A DNA stretch of 31,226 nt from an uncultured Planctomycetales bacterium (GCA_937982665.1 CALJLD010000197.1:1-31226); one strand, 5' to 3'; counted from the first letter of the stretch, positions 9,049 to 18,134 are shown. Program-made: numbers and translations. Notes: generated by a model from the sequence alone, not told the origin.

Positions 9049-9128
9049 AACGACCTCAACGTGCCCAGTCAGAATTGTTTGCGATGCGCGTCACTTTGCC
9101 GCGCTTACGGATCGACAACCGCAGGAAG

Positions 9129-11384
9129 CTAGTTGCCCTGTGCGTGCCGCGAAAGCTTCGCCGCGACTTCTTGAATCTTATCGGCTTCCCGCACCGGATC
9201 GAAGGCCTGAATCGCATCTTGCCAGGCTTCTTTGGCGGCGGCGATGTTTTTCGCCGCGAAGTAGGCATCGCCCAGGTGGTCCAGGGCCACGCCGTCGGCT
9301 TGTTCCCGGAGTTCAACGGATTGCTTGAGCCTGGCGATGGACTCTTCGTGACGGCCCAGGCGATGCAGCACCCAGCCCAGGCTGTCCAGATAGGCGGCGT
9401 TCTCCGGCTCCGCTTCGACCGCGCGGCTGATCATTTCATGTGCGCGATTCAGGTTCTTGTCTTGATCGGCCCACAAGTAGCCGAGGTCGTTCATCGCGCC
9501 GATGTCATCGGGGAATTCGTCAAGAACTTGCTCAAGCCACTCTTCGCCTGCGGCCATTTCACCGCGATCCACCGACAGGGCCGAGAGCACCATCCGCGCT
9601 TGGCGAACTACTTCACGAATCTCCGTAGACGAACGCTCCTCGTCAAAGCGGCGAACGATTAGCTCGTAACCGGAGACGGCCTCGTCAACGTTGCCGGCCT
9701 GGTATTGCACCCAAGCCAGCCGCGCGAGAATCCGGGGGCTGTCCGCGGCCATTGCCGCCGCACGTCTGGCCGCATTCACAGCCTGCGGATAGTCCTCCAA
9801 CATCGCCAGCGCGGAGGCTTGATGATAGTAGAATTCTGGCTGACCGAAGGGAAGCGCACGTTCACGAATACCCCGACCGTAGACCTCGGCCGCTTGGGAG
9901 TATTGCTCGTCCATGAGGAGATTGATTCCCCATAACAGCAACAAGTCGGCTTTGTTGCCGCGGCGTTGTTGAATTGCCTGATTGAAGAAAGGCTCCGCGC
10001 GATCGTACTCGGCGGCGTTAAGAGCCGTAACGGCCGCGGCGAGCGATTCTCCATACGTGAGAGTTTGGGATTCGGCCAGACTATCCGCCACGGCCAAGAT
10101 CTGCTGCAAGAGTTCTGCGTCACTTTTCCACGAGCCGTCGCTCAAGCGCTCGAAGACGGCAGGGCTGTCCGTGGATTCCGCAAGCGCCGCGACAGACGCG
10201 AAAAGTTGCTGTGCGTTTCGCTGCTCTCCGTTCAACCGGATCAATTCCCGCAGTACCTGGCGCTTGATGCCAGCGCCAACTTGTTCACGTCCTTGCAGTT
10301 CGGTGAGGACCGTGACGGCTTGGTCCAAGCGCTGCTCCGCTTCAAGTGATTGAGCCAGCCGGAAGACAAGCCCAACATTGTCCGGGTTGGCAGCTGCAAT
10401 CTCTTTTAGTCGATTGATGAGATCGTCGCGGTTGGTGTCCTGATAGAGCTTGTCCAGCAGATCAATGGCGATGGGATTGACCGTTGCGTTCTCGTCGGCG
10501 AGGAACGCATTGAGTTCGTCAAGCGCCGCGTCCGGTTGATCTCTCGCGGCCAGAATCCGAGCGTGCCGCAGCCGAGCTGTGGCGGCTATTGTCGCCAAGG
10601 TGGCTTTGTCCGCTTCTTGCTTGGCAATTTCCGCTGCATCCGCGAACAGCGATTCCGCCTGATCAACGTCTCCGGCTTCCAGGAAACTCTCCGCCATCAG
10701 CGTTAGCGTTTGAACTTCGTCGTCCAGCAGCGATTTGACGTCTTCGGATGTCATCGCAAACTCGGCCGGTTGCAGACGGGCTGCTTGGACAACCTTGTAT
10801 GATTCGACTGCTTGGGCGAATTCCTTCCGCGCGAAGTGCAATTGGCCCAAGACAAGTTGGGTGCGCACGAAATCCGCCGTCGCACGTTCATCAGCCGAGG
10901 CGCGGCTGACAATCAAGCCGTAGGCATCGAGGGCCTTATCGGAATCACCGTTGCGGGCGAAATACTGCGCGAGGAATTCCAACAGTAACGGATTGGGTTC
11001 GGGATCCAATTCAACGGCAAGTTGAGCATAGCGAATCGCCTCGCCAGGGCGGTCCAACTCAAAAGCCTCTGGAACGATTTGTCGCAAGATCGGCAAACTC
11101 GCCCGATCAAGCCGATGCGCGCGCTGGAACATGCGGATCGCCTCGGCGTGTTGCTCTTCGTTGGATTTCATGCGGCCAATGGCGAAGAGCGTCATTGCCT
11201 CGCGTCGGTTCGCCTCCTCTTCGTCAGTGATGTGTTCCTCGCGAAACCGAGGGCGATCCAAGAACTGCGTCGGCGGTTGTTGCCGGGTTTGCCACGAGGG
11301 CGCAGCTTCGCCCTGTTGGATTTCAAATGCGAAAGCCGCATAAGCAGCCGCGAACGCGAGACAGAGTTTTGCGAGAGAGGTCAT
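9129..11384 (-). CDS. Exported tetratricopeptide-repeat (TPR) protein
   Basis: The 751-residue product opens with a signal-like segment (MTSLAKLCLAFAAAYAAFA) and then consists almost wholly of TPR-type helical hairpins. Clear repeats include AEAIRMFQRAHRLDRA near residue 85, AAYLDSLGWVLHRLGRHEESIARLKQ near 690 and the classic GAMNDLGYLWADQDKNLNRAHEMI near 650. The last two are consecutive canonical units. Such proteins are protein-interaction scaffolds, probably in the periplasm here. No catalytic domain is visible. The ATG at 11384 has no clear Shine-Dalgarno. The gene is followed on the same strand by yebC. Upstream is a 422-base divergent region with direct repeats that may regulate it. 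Confidence 0.85.
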   Translation of the reverse strand: MTSLAKLCLAFAAAYAAFAFEIQQGEAAPSWQTRQQPPTQFLDRPRFREEHITDEEEANRREAMTLFAIGRMKSNEEQHAEAIRMFQRAHRLDRASLPILRQIVPEAFELDRPGEAIRYAQLAVELDPEPNPLLLEFLAQYFARNGDSDKALDAYGLIVSRASADERATADFVRTQLVLGQLHFARKEFAQAVESYKVVQAARLQPAEFAMTSEDVKSLLDDEVQTLTLMAESFLEAGDVDQAESLFADAAEIAKQEADKATLATIAATARLRHARILAARDQPDAALDELNAFLADENATVNPIAIDLLDKLYQDTNRDDLINRLKEIAAANPDNVGLVFRLAQSLEAEQRLDQAVTVLTELQGREQVGAGIKRQVLRELIRLNGEQRNAQQLFASVAALAESTDSPAVFERLSDGSWKSDAELLQQILAVADSLAESQTLTYGESLAAAVTALNAAEYDRAEPFFNQAIQQRRGNKADLLLLWGINLLMDEQYSQAAEVYGRGIRERALPFGQPEFYYHQASALAMLEDYPQAVNAARRAAAMAADSPRILARLAWVQYQAGNVDEAVSGYELIVRRFDEERSSTEIREVVRQARMVLSALSVDRGEMAAGEEWLEQVLDEFPDDIGAMNDLGYLWADQDKNLNRAHEMISRAVEAEPENAAYLDSLGWVLHRLGRHEESIARLKQSVELREQADGVALDHLGDAYFAAKNIAAAKEAWQDAIQAFDPVREADKIQEVAAKLSRHAQGN

Positions 11385-11455
11385 CGGTGACGGTTGACTT
11401 CAAGTGATAGTTTTGTTGAAGGCCGCGAATGGTGCACTGGTTCGCAGCACTTTGT

Positions 11456-11484
11456 CTTCTGATCCTAATTCACGCCTTCTGATC
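11456..11484. repeat. Pair of direct repeats CTTCTGATC
   Basis: CTTCTGATC occurs at 11456-11464 and again at 11476-11484. The copies are 20 bases apart start to start, about two helical turns, and each is followed by a similar (C)T(A)ATTC tail. The pair lies 72-100 bases upstream of the TPR start codon. The spacing suits a regulator binding one DNA face, but this is inference from two copies only. Confidence 0.4.
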
Positions 11485-11555
11485 TTATTCAGACGGCAAC
11501 CTGGCGATCAACTTGGCGCTGCCCGCATGGGACGGACGCAACCACCGCCAGGCCA

Positions 11556-11600
11556 CTGATAGTGTAATCGCACTATGCGCTGATAGTGTAATCCTACCAT
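11556..11600. promoter_or_regulatory. Tandem operator-like palindromes
   Basis: The 14-base string CTGATAGTGTAATC occurs at 11556-11569 and 11580-11593. The first copy is half of a perfect dyad: ATAGTG (11559-11564), six bases, CACTAT (11571-11576). The second dyad is degenerate (ATAGTG, six bases, TACCAT, 11583-11600). Dyad centres are 24 bases apart. This is what a tandem binding site for a dimeric repressor looks like. It lies about 170 bases from the TPR start and 210-250 from the plus-strand start. I cannot name the regulator. Confidence 0.5.
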
Positions 11601-11794
11601 TTGAACGGCTTTCTGTTGTTGTGGAACAGCGGACACTTGGATTCCCGGCGATGCCGCCTACAGTACGCTGGGGGACTCGCCGCCACGCATATCGCGCCGC
11701 AGCGGCTGGTCGCATGGCTCAAGTCCTATCGTGCTGGCTGGGGCGATTGCACCTTTGGGACGCACAGTTTTTCCAACTTATTCTTCTGGCCATC

Positions 11795-11800
11795 AAGGGG
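11795..11800 (+). promoter_or_regulatory. Ribosome binding site fixing the start at 11807
   Basis: AAGGGG ends six bases before the ATG at 11807. It decides in favour of this start over the TTG at 11513, where the frame opens. Confidence 0.6.
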
Positions 11801-11806
11801 CGACTG

Positions 11807-12580
11807 ATGGGCAAATCCACATACCAACCGCCAATTGCGGCGACAATCCTTGAGGCACTGCGAAGGCTCGAGGCTGCGCGTCATGCTGCCAGTTTGGCGG
11901 GAGTTGATCCTTGGGAACACGCCGTGCGTGTTGATGATCTGCTGGCGGATGGATTGAGTCAGGAACACTTGACCTGGCTGGACCAGATTGGCTGGATTGA
12001 GCTTGGGTACGAAGTGAGTTCGCAAACCGCGCGACGGCGCGTGTTCGCTAAGAGTTTGCGGACGGTGGGTGATGTCACCTGGTGCGCAATCTTGACGCCG
12101 GCGGGTTTGGTGGCTGCGCGGAATTGTCCGGCTCCCACCAATGGAGTTGAATCCAACGGGCGCAGCCTCAACGGACATGAGCCGAAGCCTGCGACGCATT
12201 CCATTTCGAACTCAAATGGTCATGCCAACGGTGCGATGCGCCCGAGATCGAAATCGCGGCGGCGACGTCCAAAATGGGATGCGCGAACGCGCGTGCTTCG
12301 ATTAGGCCGCATTGTGGTCAAGCGTTATCGTGGCCACGCTCCCAATCAAATTCGCATCCTTGACGCCTTTCAAGAAGAGAACTGGGCCAGGGCGATTGAT
12401 GATCCGCTGCCGCCAGCCGTTGATGGCGACGCACGTCGCAGGCTGAGTGACACCATCAAAGTTCTCAATCGGCATCAAGTGAATGAGGTGCTGAAATTCC
12501 ACAGTAACGGCACTGGCGAAGTCGTTACCTGGGAGTTGGTCCATGCTCACGAGGGCGAGCGAAACGGGATCGCTACGTAG
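11807..12580 (+). CDS. Two-domain hypothetical protein, possible winged-helix regions
   Basis: From the ATG at 11807 the product has 257 residues. The N-terminal part (about 1-100) is mostly helical, with DLLADGLSQEHLTWLDQIGWIELGYEV and a strand-like end (DVTWCAILTPAGLVAAR). A low-complexity linker rich in Asn, Gly and Ser follows, then a basic patch (KSRRRRPKW). The C-terminal part (about 168-250) reads WDARTRVLRLGRIVVKRY...APNQIRILDAFQEENW...RRLSDTIKVLNRHQ. From memory this resembles a module common in planctomycete hypothetical proteins, with a winged-helix-like look; I cannot verify this here. The basic patch and possible helix-turn-helix suggest nucleic-acid binding. The upstream operator-like repeats would fit autoregulation, but that is speculation. 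Confidence 0.7.
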   Translation: MGKSTYQPPIAATILEALRRLEAARHAASLAGVDPWEHAVRVDDLLADGLSQEHLTWLDQIGWIELGYEVSSQTARRRVFAKSLRTVGDVTWCAILTPAGLVAARNCPAPTNGVESNGRSLNGHEPKPATHSISNSNGHANGAMRPRSKSRRRRPKWDARTRVLRLGRIVVKRYRGHAPNQIRILDAFQEENWARAIDDPLPPAVDGDARRRLSDTIKVLNRHQVNEVLKFHSNGTGEVVTWELVHAHEGERNGIAT

Positions 12581-12693
12581 TCTGTGCGACAAAGCGGCAG
12601 GACTGGGGCTGCGCGCGGTTGTGTGTTAGCTTATTGGCTTGCTGGGGCTGACAACTGTTCGCACAGACGATTCCTCACATACCTTGACGTCCC

Positions 12694-13128
12694 ATGTCAG
12701 CCGTTTATGAGAAGTCCGGGTTGACTTTCGCCTACCCTTCGAACTGGAAAGTGGATGATTCCGAGACGCAGGGGAACCGCGCGGCGGTAACGGTCCACAG
12801 CGGAACCGGCGCGTTTTGGACGGTTGTGCGTCAACCACTGGCCGCAGAACCAGGACTGGCGGCGGAAGAAGCCTTGAAGGCAATGCGGGAAGAATACGAT
12901 GAGCTGGACGCCGAGCCCTTTCAGGATTCGCTGGAAGGGTTTGAACTCTTGGGCTATGACGTCAACTTCATCTGTTTGGACTTCACCAGCACGGCGTTGA
13001 TCCGCGCAACCAATACGCCGGGCGGCACTGTTGTCTTCTTCTGTCAGGCGGATGACCGCGAGTTTGCCGACGTGGCAAATATCTTTGCCGCGATGACGAT
13101 CAACGTGCTGCAAAATCTGGCAGCGTGA
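12694..13128 (+). CDS. Conserved-looking small protein of unknown function
   Basis: The 144-residue product begins MSAVYEKSGLTFAYPSNWKVDD. The phrase 'F-YP-NW' followed by strands resembles the opening of PsbP/DUF1795-like folds, which often start with a 'bold beta-strand, YP..W' pattern. The match is weak and I would not transfer a function. There is no signal peptide, so a cytoplasmic location is likely. The stop is only four bases from the stop of the convergent minus-strand gene, with no terminator between them. The ATG at 12694 lacks a clear Shine-Dalgarno. Confidence 0.72.
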   Translation: MSAVYEKSGLTFAYPSNWKVDDSETQGNRAAVTVHSGTGAFWTVVRQPLAAEPGLAAEEALKAMREEYDELDAEPFQDSLEGFELLGYDVNFICLDFTSTALIRATNTPGGTVVFFCQADDREFADVANIFAAMTINVLQNLAA

Positions 13129-13132
13129 ATGT

Positions 13133-15229
13133 CTATTCCGTTGGCCGGACAATCCGTCCACTGCCAGCGGGGATGTCAACGGACAGTTGGTTGGTGAGCC
13201 AGGTTCCGTCGAACTGCAAGACGTCGTGCGGGGTGGGGAAGTTCAGTGTGTGCGGAGGCGCTGTGGCGAAGTCCGGGCTATCAAAGCCATCTTTCTGCAC
13301 GTAGTTGGGGAAGTGGTAGACCGTGGCGTGCTCATACTCGCACTTGTAGAACTGCCAGGTCCAGATGTCTTCGGCGAATTCGCGCGTGCCGGTCTCGACA
13401 ACCTCAACCGAACTGGTGGTCTGCCCCACGTCAAAGAGCGCGGCCGGAACCCAGTGCCGGGCAGACCATTCGTGACGCCCACTGCCGCCGGAAGCCTTGT
13501 AATCGCCGTTGAGGCCAAAGGCGACAAAGTGCCGCTCCTTCCAACCGCCGAGTGTGGCGCAGCGCTGGTAGTACTGGGTTAGCCAGCCGTACTTCCAGTC
13601 TTCGCTCTGACAGTTCTTGTCGCCGCCCCAACCATCCTGGACAGAGATCCATTCGTCCCCGAGGAGTTCCTGGCGGTAGGCCGGATTGTGATTCACGGTC
13701 CATTCGTGCCATTGCCAACCTCCGCCGCTTTGGCGATCCAGATAAAGGATTGGCACCCATTCGCAAATCCTACGGTTACGATCTGTCTTGCCGTTGCCGA
13801 CATTGCACATGGGAAACCAGCCAGCTGGAAGTAAAACATCCTTCCAGATCTCGCGATAGAGGCTTCCCTGCAAATCTTGCCACTCTGTCTGGGTGTACTT
13901 TGCCGGCTTATAGGGATAACAAACATCCCAGAATACGAAGTCATAACTGGGGCTGGAAGCAACGCGCCGCGCGACTCTCTCCTTTATCCACGCGCGAAGT
14001 TCCGGAGAACCCAACTCAAGCGAGCCGATGCCGGTATCGTCTTGCGGATGCCAGTCACCGATGTAGCCAACTTCCGGATCAATGCTGTTCTGCCGGCAAT
14101 GATCCTCCCAAGCCGCTTTGTCTTCCGGCGTCCAGATTGTTGCCAGCATGTACGAACCACGCAGCAACCCTGTTTCACCGCGATCCGCCGGCGGACCAAA
14201 GGGGCTAAGCGTGTGATGTGCGATCAGCGATGGATCATCGATGGCGAAATTCGGGCCATCAGCGCGATTGGCGAACCCAATGTGCGAGAACCGTGGCGTG
14301 AACTCCGGCAAGGAAAGACCAGCTTCAGCAAGTGAAGGAACCGCGCCAGCTGGCGGATAGAAAGCTTCGCCAGCGAACTCGGAGATTTCCTCAATTGCGA
14401 AAGAATGGAAGACGTGCGACGGCGATTGGTTTTCTTGAATCAATCCCAAAGCCGACCAATCCGGCATGCCGGGCCACTCGTGCTTAATGCACGGACCTGG
14501 TTGGGGTCTCCAGGCGCTATCCGCGTGGAGGAACTTTTGATCCTTATCTCTTTGCAAGTAGATGCGGAGTTCGTCCCTGGACACTTGGACCGTGAGAGTT
14601 TGTTCTTCGCTAGGAACGTATTCTCGCGAACCAACCAGCACCAACTGGCCGGTTGCGTTGTGCAAAGAAACGTTGGTTCCGTATTTGTGTTTGACGCCGC
14701 TGCCGGAAGTTGGCCTTCCGCCGAAGCGAACAAAGTACTCGCCTGGCAGCGTCAAATCAGCAAAGCGACGCCGCTTGAGATGAGGAATGACGACCTGAAA
14801 CTCAAAGCCGCTGAAATTCAGCGAATACGCCGCGTGGGCGCTAGGGGCCAACAACAGATTATTGCCGTCGTTGGAAACCGTCTTTGCAAGCCTGGTCAGC
14901 TGACTGGTGTTGTTGAAGTCGTCAAAGAACGGCGCGAACTCTTCTGGAGGGGCCTGAAGTTGCAAAGTCGGTTGTTCTGGCTCTAGCGTCTGCTTAGCAG
15001 TTTGTGCGAGTGCGGAGTTTGGCGAATCGGTTTGCGGTGTTGATGTGTCTCCCGTCGGAGTTTCGGAGTTGCTTGCCTGGCCTTCTTCCGAGGTTGCCGA
15101 CTCGGGATTTGCATTGGCCGCCTGAGGATCGCTTAGTGGGTCTGGCTCGTCCTGGGGGTAGAGCGCCATCCCCAGCACGACGACGCCGGCAAGAAAGAGA
15201 ACGGCGGAAGTAAGTCGGTTGCGATCCAT
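13133..15229 (-). CDS. Membrane-anchored protein with TIM-barrel-like domain
   Basis: The 698-residue product has an N-terminal hydrophobic segment (about 8-24, TSAVLFLAGVVVLGMAL) serving as signal or anchor. A low-complexity Ser/Thr/Glu/Pro linker runs to about residue 95. The next part (about 100-275) is strand-rich and looks like a concanavalin-type sandwich (EFQVVIPHLKRRRFADL, GEYFVRFGGRP, LRIYLQRDK). The C-terminal 400 residues resemble a secreted (beta/alpha)8 barrel: GYIGDWHPQ, ELRAWIKERVARRV and YDFVFWDVCYPYKP, where acidic residues end predicted strands as in glycoside hydrolases. I cannot assign a GH family, and catalysis is inferred only. It probably acts in the periplasm. The gene upstream on the same strand ends 146 bases away. 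Confidence 0.75.
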   Translation of the reverse strand: MDRNRLTSAVLFLAGVVVLGMALYPQDEPDPLSDPQAANANPESATSEEGQASNSETPTGDTSTPQTDSPNSALAQTAKQTLEPEQPTLQLQAPPEEFAPFFDDFNNTSQLTRLAKTVSNDGNNLLLAPSAHAAYSLNFSGFEFQVVIPHLKRRRFADLTLPGEYFVRFGGRPTSGSGVKHKYGTNVSLHNATGQLVLVGSREYVPSEEQTLTVQVSRDELRIYLQRDKDQKFLHADSAWRPQPGPCIKHEWPGMPDWSALGLIQENQSPSHVFHSFAIEEISEFAGEAFYPPAGAVPSLAEAGLSLPEFTPRFSHIGFANRADGPNFAIDDPSLIAHHTLSPFGPPADRGETGLLRGSYMLATIWTPEDKAAWEDHCRQNSIDPEVGYIGDWHPQDDTGIGSLELGSPELRAWIKERVARRVASSPSYDFVFWDVCYPYKPAKYTQTEWQDLQGSLYREIWKDVLLPAGWFPMCNVGNGKTDRNRRICEWVPILYLDRQSGGGWQWHEWTVNHNPAYRQELLGDEWISVQDGWGGDKNCQSEDWKYGWLTQYYQRCATLGGWKERHFVAFGLNGDYKASGGSGRHEWSARHWVPAALFDVGQTTSSVEVVETGTREFAEDIWTWQFYKCEYEHATVYHFPNYVQKDGFDSPDFATAPPHTLNFPTPHDVLQFDGTWLTNQLSVDIPAGSGRIVRPTE

Positions 15230-15375
15230 GGAATCTGACCTGACAAGATTGGACGATGACCGTCATCAGAAATGACGACGTCGCCGTGCTATGCCGCCAC
15301 ACCTATCCTACCAAGAATCGTTGTCCAATCAGCCCCACGCCAGGGCTTGATGACCAAGTGGCAGTAGTGACTGCA

Positions 15376-17769
15376 CTAATTGGCTTCCAGCCCTTGGCTG
15401 GTGACGCGGATTTTTGGCACATCGCCATCGAAGAGTCGCGTGCGCGTGGGGATGTTGCGAATGAAGAATCCGGCTGACGGTTGGCATGCGCGATTGGCAG
15501 CCCCAACAAGCGATTCTCCAGGGCGGACATTTAGCTCTCGGTTGGGGCTGGAGCCCTGCCGCAAGTTGGCAATTTCCCTTCCAAAGAGCGTCATGTAGAA
15601 ATGCGAGATTTTGGGGACATATGTCACATGACCGAGCGACTTACTGGTATTGACCGCATCGACGACCTCAGTGGTTTGCTTCTGTCCATCCTCAACCCAA
15701 ATCTCAACAGCCAGGTCCTCCTGCTTGTTTGAGATCACCAGGCCAGCCTCGGTGAGGTATTCCCGTAATTCGACTGCGACGCCGCCAGGCACACTTTGAT
15801 CCAAGATGAGTTGGATAGGCGTACCAGGGCCGACCAACAACGACGGCAGAGAAGTGTACTCATTGACGGCGTCAAGTATGTGATCATCTAACAGCGTGCT
15901 GGTAACCAACGAGTACGCGGCTTCATCGGGATCGTCCTGATGGATATAGACAACGGTCCTGCCATCGTATGTCGCGGCGGGATGAAAGCATCCCAACATC
16001 GCGTTACCCAGCGGACGATGCGCTTCGAATTCGGCAACCTTGGCAAGTAGCTCGTAGTCGAACAGATTCGACGGTGTCATGAGATACTTGTTGCCAACAA
16101 ACCTCGGTACTTCAAGGCTTTCCAGGACGCTGAACTCCGTGACAAGTGTGTCGTTACGAGTATCAAACACTCGCGTGGTGTTGGCGTAAACTGATCCGCC
16201 TTGGCTGGTTGTGATCGCGAGCATGCTTCCATCGGCGCTAATGCCGCATTCCTTATAGAAGGAAGTCTCTGAGTTGCGGCTAAAGACGAAGCGCGTGCCT
16301 TCCATGAGGTCGAGGATGCTGTTTGCACGTCCAGGCTGGACTGCGAAACGATGCCCTCCGGCAATGGGCGAGACGCTCGATCCCTTGACCACCTTCAACG
16401 CCTGGTTGCGTTCCACATCAAAGACAGCGACATTCCGTCCCGCGCACATCACAACCTCGTGGTCGTTGAGGTAAGCGGCAAACTTGGGGAATTCCGTTGA
16501 TTCCCAGCCTTTGACGTAGTCCAGCTGTTTCTGATCCTTATTGATATTCCAGAAGAAGATGCGGCTCTCGCCGTTGAGCATTCCAAACTGATGACCCGTG
16601 ATTACGGTTTGATTGTCCGGAGAGATCGCGAGCGGCGCGGCACGGCTCGAGTTGATCGTCTGCTTTGCAATGATCTCTTGTGCGACGAGATCAAAGATCA
16701 ACACCTCGGAAACACCATTAAAAGTACCGAATGACGCAACAGCAGCGTATTGCCCATCCTGCGAGAAGATGACAGGGCTAAAATCCACATGCGGCGCATA
16801 GACATCTTCCAGTGGGTATTCAAACGGAATCGAAGCATGAGGAATCTCAACTGGTTGCCAGCTGGCCGGGCCAGACGCGAGATTGTTGACCGTCACAAAT
16901 TCCGTGGTGTCATCCGAATCGACATCGACAGTTGCATACTTGTCGACATCGCTGGGGGCCGAATTCGGTCTGGCTGATGGAAAGTCCGGCCGATTCCGCA
17001 GCCGTTCTCGGATCTCATCAATGTCCGGCGGATTGTTAATCCGTTCTCGGATTTCTTCCGGTGTGGGAAAGTCTGGCATCTCCGGCCAGTCTGCACCGTC
17101 CCGCCCGCGGGGAAAACCTTCTGGAAACCCGCCTGGAAAGCCTGCGCGATTTCGACCAACTTGCCCAGCATCTTCTGGCTCGTCATCCGCGTCGTCAGGC
17201 TCATCGTCCGCGTTGTCTCTGCCACGCACTGGATTTCGGACGCGAGGACGTGCGTCACGCAAGCGATCCCTGATCTCATCCAAATGCTGTTGTGCGTTCT
17301 TTGCTGCGTTTGCCTGTCGATCGTTGTCATCATCGCCGGAAAAAGACCAGGCAATGGCGACGATGATCAGCAGCACAACCATTGATCCAACCGCGGCAAT
17401 CACGCCCCATGGTCGTGATTGCTTGAGCGGAATTTCCGGTTGATTGCCCCAACCAGGAGGAGCGTTGCGTGGCGGAAGGCTGCCCATGGGCATTTGTTGG
17501 GGAACGAGTCCACCGTGAGGTGGCTGGTTGCCGAATTCGCCACTTGTGGCTGAAGATGCGGAATAGTCGCCACCAAAAACATCGAAAACAGATCCGACGT
17601 CGGGATCGTCATCTTCGACAAGCTTGAGCTCTTCATCGTCCAGCCCATCCTCCTCAAGTCCAACTAGAATCGACTGCTTGCATTTTGGACAAGCGAAGGT
17701 CTGCCCCAAGGCATGGTCCGGAGCTCGCAGACTGGCACCACACGAACTGCACTGGATTTTGATCGCCAT
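15376..17769 (-). CDS. Zinc-ribbon, single-pass membrane protein with beta-propeller-like region
   Basis: From the ATG at 17769 the 797-residue protein begins with a four-cysteine zinc ribbon (C7, C10, C27, C30: CSSC...CPKC). This is followed by an acidic stretch, a Pro/Gly/Met-rich linker and one membrane helix (about 121-145). A highly charged Arg/Asp/Pro-rich section (about 150-280) repeats the phrase EIR[DE]R[LI]. After it comes a long repetitive region with WD40-like strands (VIFSQDGQYAAVASFG, LAISPDNQTVITGH, CGISADGSMLAITTS). The C-terminal 130 residues are unassigned. The ribbon is cytoplasmic and the propeller periplasmic by the usual rule. The upstream TTG-led extension is unlikely because the ribbon starts immediately after MAIKI. 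This architecture is common in planctomycetes; the function is unknown. Confidence 0.82.
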   Translation of the reverse strand: MAIKIQCSSCGASLRAPDHALGQTFACPKCKQSILVGLEEDGLDDEELKLVEDDDPDVGSVFDVFGGDYSASSATSGEFGNQPPHGGLVPQQMPMGSLPPRNAPPGWGNQPEIPLKQSRPWGVIAAVGSMVVLLIIVAIAWSFSGDDDNDRQANAAKNAQQHLDEIRDRLRDARPRVRNPVRGRDNADDEPDDADDEPEDAGQVGRNRAGFPGGFPEGFPRGRDGADWPEMPDFPTPEEIRERINNPPDIDEIRERLRNRPDFPSARPNSAPSDVDKYATVDVDSDDTTEFVTVNNLASGPASWQPVEIPHASIPFEYPLEDVYAPHVDFSPVIFSQDGQYAAVASFGTFNGVSEVLIFDLVAQEIIAKQTINSSRAAPLAISPDNQTVITGHQFGMLNGESRIFFWNINKDQKQLDYVKGWESTEFPKFAAYLNDHEVVMCAGRNVAVFDVERNQALKVVKGSSVSPIAGGHRFAVQPGRANSILDLMEGTRFVFSRNSETSFYKECGISADGSMLAITTSQGGSVYANTTRVFDTRNDTLVTEFSVLESLEVPRFVGNKYLMTPSNLFDYELLAKVAEFEAHRPLGNAMLGCFHPAATYDGRTVVYIHQDDPDEAAYSLVTSTLLDDHILDAVNEYTSLPSLLVGPGTPIQLILDQSVPGGVAVELREYLTEAGLVISNKQEDLAVEIWVEDGQKQTTEVVDAVNTSKSLGHVTYVPKISHFYMTLFGREIANLRQGSSPNRELNVRPGESLVGAANRACQPSAGFFIRNIPTRTRLFDGDVPKIRVTSQGLEAN

Positions 17770-17955
17770 TTCGTCGCTATCAGGAAGGAGCAAGAGCCGT
17801 GAGATTCCGCATTGGGCGGAACGCATATCATACAATGTTCCTGATTTGTTTCATAAACAAGGACGAATATTTGCCCGGGCGTGTAATTGGTGCTGGCGCC
17901 TTAAGGGAGCCGCGGCGGAAGCAAGCACGCAGGCGCTTATTGACTCCAGGAAGAG

Positions 17956-18037
<82 letters not shown>

Positions 18038-18134
18038 AAGCGATTCAAACCGAGACAATCAATATTCTAAAGCTGCCGCACTATGGACAAGACAGGAAAT
18101 ACTCGCTGGGGTTCGGCGAACAATGCCGAGAGCC

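Larger units (their letters stand above)
11385..11806. other. Divergent intergenic region with two sets of short repeats
   Basis: This 422-base gap separates the TPR gene (minus) from the gene at 11807 (plus). It contains two spaced copies of CTTCTGATC and, about 90 bases further on, two palindrome-like copies of a 14-base motif, both listed separately. The plus-strand frame of the downstream gene is open back to 11513, but the extra residues look non-coding and include the translated repeats. No consensus promoter is convincing. Confidence 0.5.

Noticed and set aside
8281..9132. Plus-strand open frame of 283 codons opposite yebC
   Set aside because: yebC is unmistakable on the minus strand, so the plus frame is an antisense shadow.
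11513..11806. N-terminal extension of the gene at 11807
   Set aside because: The frame opens with TTG, has no ribosome site, translates the operator-like repeats and looks non-coding; AAGGGG fixes the start at 11807.
13129..13132. Terminator between the convergent genes at 13128 and 13133
   Set aside because: Only four bases separate the stops and no hairpin with a T run is present.
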